Origin: Actinomycetota bacterium
GTDB taxonomy: Bacteria; Actinomycetota; Actinomycetes; Actinomycetales; Kineosporiaceae
Reading direction: 5' to 3'
Assembly (NCBI GenBank): GCA_030837345.1
Contig: JAUPKQ010000181.1
Location: 1 to 36,960, forward strand
Length of the DNA stretch: 36,960 nt
In this document: positions 6,033 to 15,400 of the stretch, piece after piece
How the letters are laid out: every line of letters begins with the position of its first letter
Numbering within the stretch: position 1 is the stretch's first letter
Position numbers and translations under genes: made by a program
Notes under the pieces: generated by a model
The model's database searches: none
What the model was told of the DNA's origin: nothing
The model's input: only the letters and a program-made list of their open reading frames with translations

Positions 6033-8399
6033 TCACCCGGCGACGGCACCGGAGTAGGGAGAGTGGAAACGCTCCATCAGACGGCCGGTGTGCGTGCGGA
6101 TCAGGTACTGCTGGGCCTGATGGTGGTCCATCGCGGCGCCCCACAGCCACCCCTGGCCGAAGTCACAGCCAAGGCTGATGACCACCGCCTCCTGATGGGG
6201 GGTCTCGATCCCCTCGGCGGTGACCTGCATCCGGAGCGAGTGCCCGATATCGATGATCGACTTGAGCAGGTCGGACGACTCCCGTTGCGCGGTCCCCCGC
6301 CGGACCAGCGCTTTGTCGAGTTTGAGGATGTCGACGGGGAGCTCCTGGAGATAGGCGAGGGAGGAGTACCCGGTCCCGAAGTCGTCGAGCGCGACCCGGA
6401 CGCCGCCCTCCTGGAGCGACCGGAGCTTCCCGGCGACGGCGGCGGTGTCGTCGATCACGGCGTGCTCCGTCATCTCCAGCACCAGCCGGGAATCCGGGAC
6501 GTTGTACCGCAACAAGGTGTCCCGGACGAGGTCGGTGAAATCGGGCCGGAGAGCGAGCTGCGCCGAGACGTTGACGTGGACGATCACCTCGAACCCCTCC
6601 AGCCGCCACAGCTGCACCGCGTTGAGCGCCTTGTGGAGCATCAGCATGTCCACCGCGGGGGCGAGGCCCCGCTGGGCGGCGACGGGGAGGAACACGTCCG
6701 GCGGCACGGACCGGCCGTCCCTGTTCCACCGCACGAGCGCCTCGAAGGCGATGTACCCGGGGTCCGTCAGGTCGACGATCGGCTGGAAGGCGCACTCGAG
6801 GTCACCGTGGGCGAGGGCCGTCTCGAAGTCGGAGGCGAACCGGGCCTCCCCCTGGAGGGACTCCCGCATCCCCTTGTCGAACACGGCGACGGTGCCCTTG
6901 CCCGCCTGTTTCGCCGCGTACATCGCGAGGTCCGCCGAGGCGAGCGACTTGTCGGGGTCGTCCGTCAGCTCGGCGACCCCGATCGACGCGCCGACCCGGA
7001 CGGCGCTGCCGCCGTCCGGGAGATGGACGTCCCTCATCAGCGACTCGATGATCCGTGTGGCCCGCAACCGGGCCGAGTCGACGGACGAGCCGGGCAGGAG
7101 CACCGCGAACTCGTCGCCACCGAGGCGTGCGACCAGGTCGTCCCCGCGCACGGCCTGACGGATCCGGCCCGCGAGCTCGATCAGGAGATCGTCGCCCGCC
7201 TGGTGTCCGCGGGTGTCGTTCACCAGCTTGAAGTCGTCGAGGTCGATGAACATCACGCAGCCGACGCTCCGCCCGGCGACCTCCTCCGTCGCCTTGCAGA
7301 AGGCGTACCGGTTGGCGAGGCCGGTGAGGGTGTCGAACATCACCTGGCGTTCAAGGGTCTCCTGCATCTGCTCCCGGTCACGGAGCATGCGGGACAAACG
7401 GGTGGCGAGCCGCTCGTGCGTGAAGGTCAAGGCGGTGAGCCGCACGGTGACGAGCGCCGTCACGACCACCGTCGCGACGGCGAGCACCCCGATACCGCCG
7501 TCCCGCTCACCACCGGGAGCGAAGGCCAGGCCCGCGAGCACGACGGGAGGGATCAGTGTGCCGAGGCCCAGGAGGACGATCCGCGACCGGCGGGCGCCGA
7601 TCCCCTGGGCCAGGACCGGTTCGGGTACCGGCGGCGCCAGCGACGCGACCATCAGCGCGTAGTGGAGCAGCCGGAGCACATCGACGAGGTCTCCAGGGTT
7701 GTAGGTCCCCGTCACGGTCCGGGCTCCGTGCAGCTGACCGGCGACCAGACCCACCACCGTGGCGGCGAGGAGGAGCCACAGGGCCGCGTCCCTCCGCACG
7801 ACGATCAAGGCGGCGACGACGACGGCGATGAGGACGACGTCCGCCATCACCCGTACCGCGCCCGGCGTCAGCCCCTCACCGGTGTCGACGAACGGCCGCA
7901 GGAAGGTCACATAGGCCGCGGAGGCCCCGGCCAGCACCGCGACGACGGCGTCGAGCCCCTGCCAGACACCCCCGATCAGGGCCTGGGCCACCCCGTACCC
8001 ACACAGCAGGGCATAGGCGGGGGCGAAGAGAGCGACGCCGGACCAGGGGTCACCCAGTCCCCAGGGCACCCGGTCGGCGTCCAGGGTGATGACGTTCCAG
8101 ACGACGCCCGCCGCCCAGAAAGCGGCACATGCCCGGTAGAGGGCGAGACGTTCCTGGTGCGGGCCCGGGTCGTGCCGGGGGAAGAGCCGGCCCGCGACGA
8201 CGAGCAGAAGCGTCGTCACCGCCGTGAACGTCACGACGTGGACCGGCCGGGCGTGGTGCGCCAGCCGGTTGACCACGGCGTAGACGACGAGGACGGCGAC
8301 CAGGACAGCTCCCGCGGCCCAGGGAGGCACCGGCAACGACCTGCTCCGACGGGAGACCGGGGCATGCCGCGTCCGCGTACGGCTCCACCGCGTCGGCAT
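6033..8399 (-). CDS. Membrane GGDEF-EAL protein (cyclic-di-GMP synthesis/hydrolysis)
   Basis: The protein has 788 residues. The first 320 or so hold about eight to ten hydrophobic helices with no recognised sensor fold. A GGDEF domain follows (about 350-515): FDTLTGLANR, MFIDLDDFKLVND, and an intact GGDEF near residue 428. An RGDD sits five residues before the motif, matching the RxxD inhibitory site. The EAL domain (about 530-780) keeps EAL, HVNVSAQ, EMTEHAV, ALDDFGTGYSSL, LKLDK, AEGIET and GQG, so both activities are plausible. It would set the cyclic-di-GMP level at the membrane. The gene lies 27 bases after a TetR gene and is probably co-transcribed with it. Confidence 0.93.
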   Translation of the reverse strand: MPTRWSRTRTRHAPVSRRSRSLPVPPWAAGAVLVAVLVVYAVVNRLAHHARPVHVVTFTAVTTLLLVVAGRLFPRHDPGPHQERLALYRACAAFWAAGVVWNVITLDADRVPWGLGDPWSGVALFAPAYALLCGYGVAQALIGGVWQGLDAVVAVLAGASAAYVTFLRPFVDTGEGLTPGAVRVMADVVLIAVVVAALIVVRRDAALWLLLAATVVGLVAGQLHGARTVTGTYNPGDLVDVLRLLHYALMVASLAPPVPEPVLAQGIGARRSRIVLLGLGTLIPPVVLAGLAFAPGGERDGGIGVLAVATVVVTALVTVRLTALTFTHERLATRLSRMLRDREQMQETLERQVMFDTLTGLANRYAFCKATEEVAGRSVGCVMFIDLDDFKLVNDTRGHQAGDDLLIELAGRIRQAVRGDDLVARLGGDEFAVLLPGSSVDSARLRATRIIESLMRDVHLPDGGSAVRVGASIGVAELTDDPDKSLASADLAMYAAKQAGKGTVAVFDKGMRESLQGEARFASDFETALAHGDLECAFQPIVDLTDPGYIAFEALVRWNRDGRSVPPDVFLPVAAQRGLAPAVDMLMLHKALNAVQLWRLEGFEVIVHVNVSAQLALRPDFTDLVRDTLLRYNVPDSRLVLEMTEHAVIDDTAAVAGKLRSLQEGGVRVALDDFGTGYSSLAYLQELPVDILKLDKALVRRGTAQRESSDLLKSIIDIGHSLRMQVTAEGIETPHQEAVVISLGCDFGQGWLWGAAMDHHQAQQYLIRTHTGRLMERFHSPYSGAVAG

Positions 8400-8426
8400 G
8401 ACCGTCTCGTCGTCCGGCGGAACGTG

Positions 8427-9026
8427 TCACTTGAGGACGCCCCGCTCCGGGGCAAGACCCTGCCAGAGGACCTCGACGAGATCGCGGACGGTTCCCTGCG
8501 TGAACTCACCGCCGTGGGCGCCCACCCGCTCGAACATCACCAGCCCGTAGGTCGTGGCCACCAGGTTGAGCACGAGGGGCCCGGGGTCGGGGCACGAGAT
8601 GGCACCGTCCCGGTGCTGATCCTCGACGATCCGCATCATCGCGTCGATCAACGACTCGAGCGCGGAGCCGGGATGCCGCTTCGCGAACTCCGGGTACCGG
8701 AACGAGGAATGGGTCGTCAGCACCATCAGCACCGGGACGACCTCCCGCCAGAAGCCGAGCGCCCCGAGAGCGAGGCGCACCACCTGCTCCTTCGGATCCC
8801 GCGGAGGATCGCCGCCGGTGAGCAGGGCCTCCAGATCCAGCCGTGGAGGGGCCATCGACGCGAAGAACAGCTCCTCCATCGAGCCGAAGCGCTGGAACAG
8901 AACCGAACTGGAGACACCGATCTCGTGGGCGAGCCGGCGGCTGCCGACCGTGATCCCCTCGGCGGTGAAGACATCACGGGCCCTGGCCAGGAGCTGGGCA
9001 TCATCGATGATCTTGCGTCGTCCCAC
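8427..9026 (-). CDS. TetR/AcrR-family transcriptional regulator
   Basis: The chosen start is GTG 9026 (VGRRKIIDDAQLL). Sequence upstream in the frame is Arg/Pro/Gly-rich and does not look coded. The protein has 199 residues, standard for TetR. The helix-turn-helix region is ARARDVFTAEGITVGSRRLAHEIGVSSSVLFQRFGSMEELF (about residues 9-50, given here only as its boundaries). The rest is the variable helical ligand domain. It lies between the methyltransferase remnant and the GGDEF/EAL gene on the same strand, so it may control both. A 16-bp palindrome at 9385-9400, ahead of the whole group, is its likely operator (inference). Confidence 0.88.
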   Translation of the reverse strand: MGRRKIIDDAQLLARARDVFTAEGITVGSRRLAHEIGVSSSVLFQRFGSMEELFFASMAPPRLDLEALLTGGDPPRDPKEQVVRLALGALGFWREVVPVLMVLTTHSSFRYPEFAKRHPGSALESLIDAMMRIVEDQHRDGAISCPDPGPLVLNLVATTYGLVMFERVGAHGGEFTQGTVRDLVEVLWQGLAPERGVLK

Positions 9027-9091
9027 GTCGCACCGCCCTCGGCATCGCCCCTCGACCCTGCTTCCAGGTGTCCCGGGGCCAGGTACGGCCC

Positions 9092-9328
9092 TCAGGCCGC
9101 GAGCCCGCCCTCCCCGGCCCGGCGGGCGAGCGCCAGGGTCAGGGTCCCGGTCCCGCACCCCACCTCGAGCACCCGGTCCCCCGCCGCGACGGCGGCGAGA
9201 TCGACGGTCCCCTCCCGGAGCCGGGTCTCACGTCCGACGGTGAAGACCTTCATGATCGTGTCGTAGTACGGCGCCCACGCGCCCATCTGCCCGGGCTGCC
9301 TGCCGTCCGCCGTTCCGGAGTGCCGCAT
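9092..9328 (-). pseudogene. N-terminal fragment of a class I methyltransferase
   Basis: From ATG 9328 (or GTG 9337) the frame reads the start of a UbiE/Methyltransf-like enzyme: APYYDTIMKVFTVGRE, then the SAM motif I RVLEVGCGTGTLTLALARRAGEGG. It stops at 9092, right after motif I. A working enzyme of this type needs about 130 more residues with motifs II-IV. The TetR start lies only 66 bases further on. Deletion of the 3' part is the simple explanation. It still has a plausible AGGAA ribosome site and a promoter/operator ahead of it. Confidence 0.65.
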
Positions 9329-9384
9329 CGGACCCACCGTTCCTCTCGATCACGAGGCCGCCACCGTGACGGTCTTCGATTTAT

Positions 9385-9400
9385 AAGCGATCGATTGCTT
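9385..9400. promoter_or_regulatory. Putative TetR operator
   Basis: AAGCGATCGATTGCTT is a 16-bp near-perfect palindrome (one symmetric pair mismatched). It overlaps a minus-strand TTATAAAT that could be a -10 element. It lies 57 bases upstream of the methyltransferase-remnant start and heads the remnant/TetR/GGDEF-EAL group. Size and position suit a TetR dimer. Assignment to the TetR gene at 9026 is inferred from proximity. Confidence 0.5.
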
Positions 9401-9440
9401 TGATACGCGACGGCAGCGGGTCCTGCCAACCCCGGGCAGG

Positions 9441-9535
9441 GTGAACTCAGTGTGTGCAACCACTGTCGCTGTCACGACGGTGATTGCACACACTGATCGC
9501 GCCAGCCCGGGGTGGCGGGTCAGTTACCTGAATGA
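9441..9535. repeat. Long palindromic repeat, copy 2
   Basis: CAGTGTGTGCAA (9448-9459) and its exact reverse complement (9484-9495) form a perfect 12-bp arm. Pairing extends inward through CAC/GTG and GTCG/CGAC. The sequence aligns without gaps to the copy at 5856-5950, sharing GTGTGCAA, the ACGAC centre, ATTGCACACA and the GGTCAG/CTG tail. It begins just five bases past the cellulase stop (minus strand), so it may act as a 3' hairpin or terminator for that gene. Confidence 0.7.
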
Positions 9536-9539
9536 CGAA

Positions 9540-11795
9540 TCAGGACTTCTTCGGGGTGGCGGTGACCGTCGGGGTGGCCGTGGCCGTCGAGGCGGTGGCA
9601 CCCGGTTCGGTGCCGAACACCTTCTTCCCGGAGCGGTAGGCCGGGACGCGCGGCGACTCGGTGAGCTTGGAGGTGGACAGACCCTCCCGGCTGTAGTCGT
9701 TCGTGGGATCCCAGTGGTCGGACCAGGTTGTGGTGTCCTGGTTGGCGATGATGCCGATCTGGAGATCGCGGGCTCCGTAGAAGGCGCCCGTCCAGTCGCC
9801 CTGGAGGTAGTAGGTGGTGCCGGAGACCAGTGTGGGGCCTGTGATCTTCACGGGCGTCTCGCCGCGGGACTTCGCCTCGTCGTAGTAGACCTCGTACCGC
9901 ACGTCCTTGATGCCCTGTCCGGCGCTGACGAGTTCACTGATGTCGAAGTAGTACCGGACCGACAGGTCGTCGATCAGGGCGGGAGGCGACGTCTGCTCCT
10001 GGTGGACCCGCATCGTCACCTGGGTGCGCTGCTTGTTCTCCTGCTCGACCTTCGACTCGGTGTAGAAGTTCTTCGCGACGGGCTCGGCGGGCGGCGTCCA
10101 CGCGGTGACCGTCTGGCCGGTTCCGAAGTACTTCCACAGGCCCGCGAGCGCGCCGACGAAGGCGGCGTTGTAGTCGATCGCGACCTCGTTGTAGACGAAG
10201 TCGTTCGTCTCGTCCTTGTGTTTGTCGCCGTCGTCGGGGCCTCCCGCGAGCGCGCCCCAGAGGACGTGCCGGTGCTGCGGCGGGTCGAACATGCTGTTGG
10301 TCAGGGATCCGTGCGCGGCCCGGTGGTGGGGGTGCTGGACGTAGGTGTCGGAGGTCTTGGCGGTGAACCCGACGATGTACGACCGGTGCAGCGGGTTGTC
10401 ACCCATGATGTAGTTCATCTGCGACAGCGCCCACCGCGTCAGGTCGGTGCCGTGCGCCGCGGATCCCTCGGGGTCCTCGGCGGCGTGGTTGCGGTAGACG
10501 AGGGTGCACAGCTGGGCGGCGGTGTTGTACCGGGCCGACCCCCAGGTGTTCAGGACGCTGAAGCCGGCGGGGCTGGCGGACAGGAAGCTGTCGCCACTGG
10601 TGTTGCCCAGGTGCTTGACGGCACCGGCGGTCCAGTACTCGGCGTTCCAGCGGAAGTAGTACCAGTACTGCTTGTTCAGGTCGTCGGCGATCACACCCTT
10701 CGTCAGGGGTGCGAGTTTGGCGAACACGCCGCCCCAGACGGTGTCCCAGGAGTGCACCCAGATGTTCTGCCAGGTGCTCCCGACGTCCGAGATCAGCTTC
10801 TTCATGTAGCCGGTGTAGATCCCGGAGGCGTTCTTCGCGACGATGTCGTTGACGTAGGCGATGTCGCCGGTCGCCTGGTAGAGCCATACCGCTGCCCAGG
10901 ACATCTCGTCCTCATAGGTGCTCGACCCGTAGTAGCCGCCGCTCTCGCCGAGGCCGGGGGACGCCTTCGCGAACCGGTACAGGGCCTTGGCCGCGTCCAG
11001 GCACTTCGCCGAGTAGGCGGCGTCGTCCGCCTTGACGACCAGCGACATCGCGGTCAGCGCCGCCGCGGCACCGGATGCCTGGTCGGACGCCGGCTTCTCG
11101 GCCGTCGCGAACACCGCGGGACGGCGGTGCGTCATCAGCTCCGGCGGTCCCCAGACGGTGTGGTCGACCGATCCGTTGCCGACCTGGTAGGCGAAGGCGA
11201 CGACATTGCCCGAGGCGTCGCGGAACGTCGACTTCAGGAAGTAGTCGTTCATCCAGTAGAGCTGGTCGAGGATGTGGTCGTACGTGCCGGTCTTCACATA
11301 GGCGTCCTTGAACTCCGTGATCCCCCACGCGAGCGTCGAGGCCGTGTAGGACTGGGGGAGACCGAACTTCACGTGGTCACCGGCGTCGTGCATGCCCCGG
11401 GACAGGTCGACGAAGCCGTCGCCGTCCGGGTCGAGCACCGACTTGTTCTTGCTGATGAAGGACGCCGACATATTGGTGCCCTCGGTGGGGATCGGTTGCT
11501 GATTCGTCGTCGACGCCGCCGTCAACGGGACCTTGCTGTCCTCCGGTTCGGAGTCGCCGCGCCAGTCCAGCGGCTGGCGCCCGGCCGAGCGCGACGGCCC
11601 GGATTTCTCCGCGTCATAGAAGTAAATCGACTTCTGCAGGGCCTCCGCCAGGTTTCCGTAGGGCGTCGAGGCCAGTGTGGGAGTCGCGGCCACGGCCGGC
11701 GAGGTCGCCCCGGCCAGAAGGCCGGCGGCGAGTGCACCGACACCGAGAACAGCGGTGAGCCGGACACATCCGGACCTGGATCTTCTGATGACCAC
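9540..11795 (-). CDS. Secreted GH9 cellulase (endoglucanase) with C-terminal CBM3-like module
   Basis: GTG 11795 is preceded by GGAAGGAG at a 5-base gap, giving 751 residues. A signal peptide covers about residues 1-36 (basic start, long Ala/Leu/Gly core, SPAVAATP cleavage region). The GH9 domain (about 45-555) shows the catalytic-base motif HDAGDHVKFG near residue 136, the QHPHHR motif near 488 and the proton-donor Glu in NEVAIDYNAAFVG near 535. A CBM3 follows (about 570-715; VRYYFDISELVSAGQGI, VYYDE), the GH9-CBM3c layout of theme-B processive endoglucanases such as Thermobifida Cel9A. The protein then ends in a Thr/Ala/Pro linker (TATPTVTATPKKS), as if a further module such as CBM2 had been lost. 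It would hydrolyse cellulose outside the cell. Confidence 0.95.
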   Translation of the reverse strand: MVIRRSRSGCVRLTAVLGVGALAAGLLAGATSPAVAATPTLASTPYGNLAEALQKSIYFYDAEKSGPSRSAGRQPLDWRGDSEPEDSKVPLTAASTTNQQPIPTEGTNMSASFISKNKSVLDPDGDGFVDLSRGMHDAGDHVKFGLPQSYTASTLAWGITEFKDAYVKTGTYDHILDQLYWMNDYFLKSTFRDASGNVVAFAYQVGNGSVDHTVWGPPELMTHRRPAVFATAEKPASDQASGAAAALTAMSLVVKADDAAYSAKCLDAAKALYRFAKASPGLGESGGYYGSSTYEDEMSWAAVWLYQATGDIAYVNDIVAKNASGIYTGYMKKLISDVGSTWQNIWVHSWDTVWGGVFAKLAPLTKGVIADDLNKQYWYYFRWNAEYWTAGAVKHLGNTSGDSFLSASPAGFSVLNTWGSARYNTAAQLCTLVYRNHAAEDPEGSAAHGTDLTRWALSQMNYIMGDNPLHRSYIVGFTAKTSDTYVQHPHHRAAHGSLTNSMFDPPQHRHVLWGALAGGPDDGDKHKDETNDFVYNEVAIDYNAAFVGALAGLWKYFGTGQTVTAWTPPAEPVAKNFYTESKVEQENKQRTQVTMRVHQEQTSPPALIDDLSVRYYFDISELVSAGQGIKDVRYEVYYDEAKSRGETPVKITGPTLVSGTTYYLQGDWTGAFYGARDLQIGIIANQDTTTWSDHWDPTNDYSREGLSTSKLTESPRVPAYRSGKKVFGTEPGATASTATATPTVTATPKKS

Positions 11796-12408
11796 GCCTG
11801 CTCCTTCCGGAACGCAAGAATCCCTCCACCGTTCCGGAGCGCTTTTCGGCGGGCGCTCCTTCGTCATTCCCGTCGGTGGGGGACGCCAGGGTCCCGCCTC
11901 CTTGCGCCCCGGGCCATCCACCCCCGGCCGTCCACCCCCGGCGGATACCGGGCGTCCGCGGCGGGGACGGCGGGCGGAGCCCCGGGGAGGGGAGGGGCCC
12001 ACGGCCCGGACGGCGGGAGCGGCAGGTGACGCACCGGAGTGACCTTCAGGGCCGGAAGTCCAGGTGAGACCCGGGACGACTACCCGAGGTGACATCCGTA
12101 CGGAGGGTTGGCCCAGGGAGCGCGGCGTGGCTCCGGTCGGCCACCGGGGGCCGGGGGCACCGGACCCGACCGTGACCGGAGCCACACGGCGGCCGGTCGT
12201 GACGCTGAAGTCTTTTCGACCGTCCGGAGCAGCCGGCCCACGGCCCGCAAGGGACCGTCAACCATCCGGCGCCTCATTTTTCCCCCGGGCCCGCCGACTA
12301 TGCAGGAGGTAGGCAGAAACGGCCGCCGATCACCTCGATCCGGCAGACGGCCCGACCGACACGATTGGCCGGGACGGGCGCGACGCGCGGCCGAGAAGGG
12401 CGGGACAC
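11796..12408. other. Divergent intergenic stretch, 613 bases
   Basis: This lies between the cellulase (minus) and the large kinase/GGDEF gene (plus) and must hold both promoters. Open frames here are Pro/Arg-rich and unconvincing. I looked for a cyclic-di-GMP riboswitch signature and did not find one. Only the GGAGCGC inverted repeat near 11836 stands out. Confidence 0.45.
11836..11859. promoter_or_regulatory. Inverted repeat upstream of the cellulase, LacI-type half-site
   Basis: GGAGCGC (11836-11842) and GCGCTCC (11853-11859) are perfect inverted repeats separated by 10 bases, about 40-60 bases upstream of the cellulase start. GGAGCGCT is also half of the known CebR operator TGGGAGCGCTCCCA that controls cellulose genes in actinomycetes. 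The match is only partial, so this could equally be a 5' leader hairpin. Confidence 0.3.
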
Positions 12409-15400
12409 GTGAGCGGTGACACAGCCGGAGATCTCCTTTCCACGAACGGTGACGAGGAGTTGCTGCACGAGAGCGCCCGGACGAGGATCGTCCGGGTCGT
12501 CGACCCCGCCGGGCACCGCGGCGTCATCTGCAAGGAGTTCCTGGGCTCCGAGGCACAGCGTCGGTTGCGCCACGAACGGACCATCCTCGAACGGCTCAGC
12601 GGGGTCGACGGGGTCGTGCCCCCCGTAGGGGACAGGTCGTCGTCCTCCACGCTCACCCTGGAGGACACCCACACCGACGTCCTCGGCGCGGCGCTCGCCG
12701 ACGGGCCGCTGCCGTCCGCGGACCTGTTCACGATCGCGATCGGCCTGGCCGAGGTCGTCGCCGCCGTCCACGGCCGGGGGGTGACCCACCGTGATATCAA
12801 CCCCTCGAACATCCTCTGGTCCGCCTCCCCGCCGCACCTCTACCTGATCGACTTCGACCTGGCGACGACGTCCGCGCAGGAGCTGCCGGGTTTCGTCCAC
12901 GAGCGGGAGATCACCGGAGCCCTCGCCTACCTCGCCCCCGAGCAGACCGGCCGCACCGGGCGGCCCGTCGACCAGCGCGCCGATCTCTACGGAATCGGCG
13001 CCACTCTGTACGAGCTGGCGACCGGGAAGCCCCCGTTCGGGTTCACCGACCCGCTCCAGCTGGTTCACGACCACCTGACCGAGATCCCGGTGCCGCCGTC
13101 GGAGCGGAACCCCGCCGTCCCCTCGCTGCTTTCCGACATCATCCTGCGGCTGCTGGAGAAGGAACCCGACCGGCGGTACCAGAGCGCCGAGGGGCTCGCC
13201 CACGATCTCCGCGCGGCGCGGACGATCGTCGAGGAGGGATCGTCCCGGCGGCTCGTGCTCGGGGAACGCGACTTCCCGGTGCGGCTCTCCGCGCCGTCGC
13301 GTCTCGTCGGCCGGGACGCCGAGATCGACGCCCTGCGCGACGCCCTCCAGGGCGCCCGGGCCGGGACGGGCCGGAGCCTGCTGGCGAGCGGCGTCCCCGG
13401 CGTCGGGAAATCCGCTCTCCTCGACCAGCTCCGGCCCCTGGTCACCGGGTGCGGCGGATGGTTCGTCATGGGCAAGTTCGACCAGTACCGGCAGGACTGG
13501 GAGGTCGACGGCGTCCGGCGGGCCCTGCGCTGGCTGGGCCGCCTGCTGCTCGCCGCGCCGGAGGAGGAGATCGTCGACCTCCGCGAGCGCCTGCTGACGG
13601 AGCTGGGGTCCAACGCCGAGCTCGTCGCGGCGATGGTGCCGGAGTTCACCTCCGTGCTGCGCCTGCCCTCAAGGCCCGCCGAGGGCGACCCGACGACGGT
13701 CCACACGCGCCTGAACCAGGCCGCCGTCGATCTGCTGCGTGTCGTCGCCTCGCCGTCGCGCCCGATCGTCATCGCCGTCGACGACCTCCAGTGGGCGCAG
13801 GACACGTCGCTGGGGTTCCTCGACGCCCTGCTCCTCGACGAGCGTCTCCGGGACGTCCTCGTCGTCGGCGCCTACCGGGACAACGAGGTGGACGCCGCGC
13901 ACCCGCTCACGGCGTTCCTCGCCCGGTGGGACCGCCTCGGTGTGGCGCCGACACGTCTCACGGTCACGAACCTCCCGCGGCCGGCTCTGGGCACGATGCT
14001 GAGCGAGATGCTGCGGATCGCCCCGGAGGAGGCGGCGCCGCTCGCCGAGGCGATCGGCTCCCGCACCGACGGGAACCCGTTCGACACTGTCGAGCTGGTC
14101 AACTCCCTCCGCCGCGAGGGAGCGCTGGCGATGGGCCCGCTCGGCTGGAGCTGGGACGCCACCACGCTGCGCCGTCACCTCGGCCACGACAACGTCGTCG
14201 GCATCCTCGTCACCCGTCTGGCCGCCCTGCCGAGACGGACCCAGGAACTGCTGGAGATCATGGCCTGTCTCGGGGGTGAGGTGGACACGGATCTGCTCGG
14301 GGACGCCAGCGCCCTGCCCACGGAGACCGTGGAGGAGCGTCTGCTCCCCGCCCTGGAGGACGGCCTCCTGGTCTACGACCACGGCGACGCCTCCGCGCGG
14401 TTCCGGCACGACCGGGTCCAGCAGGCCACCCTCACCTACCTCGGCACCGCCGACCGGGCCGAGCTCCAGCTCGTCCTCGCCCGGCGGCTCGCTCCCCTGC
14501 CGGGTCGTGAGCTGATCGCCGCCGAGCAGTACCTCGGGATCGCCTGGGCGGTGGACGACCCGAAGGAGCAGCGGCGGCTCGTCGAGGTGTTCCGCACCGC
14601 CACGGCCGGGGCGATCGCGATGGCCGACTACGGGCGGGCCGAACGGTACGTCTCGGCGGCGATGGCCCTGATCCCCCCGTCCGGTCCGGTCGCCGTCGAC
14701 GCCGCCACCGCGGCGGAGATGGCCGTCGAACTCCACACCGTCCTCTACAGCCTGGGCCGCCTGGACGAGCTCGACGACGCGTTCGGGAAGGTGACGGAGT
14801 CGACGGACGACGTTCTCGTCAGGGCGGACGCCGCCCAGCTGCAGGTGGTCAGCCTGACCAACCAGAACCGGATGGCCGAGGCGCTCGATCTGGGGTTCGG
14901 CCTGCTGCGTGAACTCGGCGCCGGGATACCCGACGACCCGGACGAACTCGCCCGTGAGATCGACCGCAGCCTCGCGACGATGGACCGCTGGGTCGCGGGC
15001 GGCGACGAGGTCGAGCATCTGCTGACCCCCCGGTGCACGGACCCCCGCATCCTGGCGACGGCGCGGTTCCTCGACCGCTTCATCCCGACGGCGTTCTTCT
15101 CGAACCATCCGGCGTGGCCGCTCCTCGGCCTCACGGCGGCCCGCCTGTGGGCGGGGCACGGTGCGGCGGCGGAGCTCGCGGGGCCGGTCTGCTACTCGTC
15201 GTTCGCGACGATCACGCGGCGGGACGACTACCGCACCGGGAACGCCGCCGTGCGGCAGGCGCTCGTCGTCAGCGAGACCCAGGGGTGGGAGCCGGTCACC
15301 TCCCACATCCGGGCCGCGTACGCCCTCAGCTGCGCGCCCTGGTCGGAGCCGCTGGAGGACGTCCTGCGGCAGGCCCGCCAGGCCCACGAGTCGCTGGTCC

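Noticed and set aside
6063-9266. A 1067-codon plus-strand open frame opposite the GGDEF/EAL and TetR genes
   Set aside because: Its translation is Arg/Gly/Asp/Glu-rich with no fold or family. It is the antisense shadow produced by strong third-position GC bias, while the minus strand carries fully conserved domains.
9441-12029. An 862-codon plus-strand frame opposite the cellulase
   Set aside because: It is Val/Gly/Arg-rich antisense sequence. The minus strand encodes an unmistakable GH9 enzyme with signal peptide and ribosome site.
11796-12408. Cyclic-di-GMP riboswitch ahead of the kinase/GGDEF gene
   Set aside because: I could not find the conserved GEMM core or a convincing aptamer fold in this stretch.
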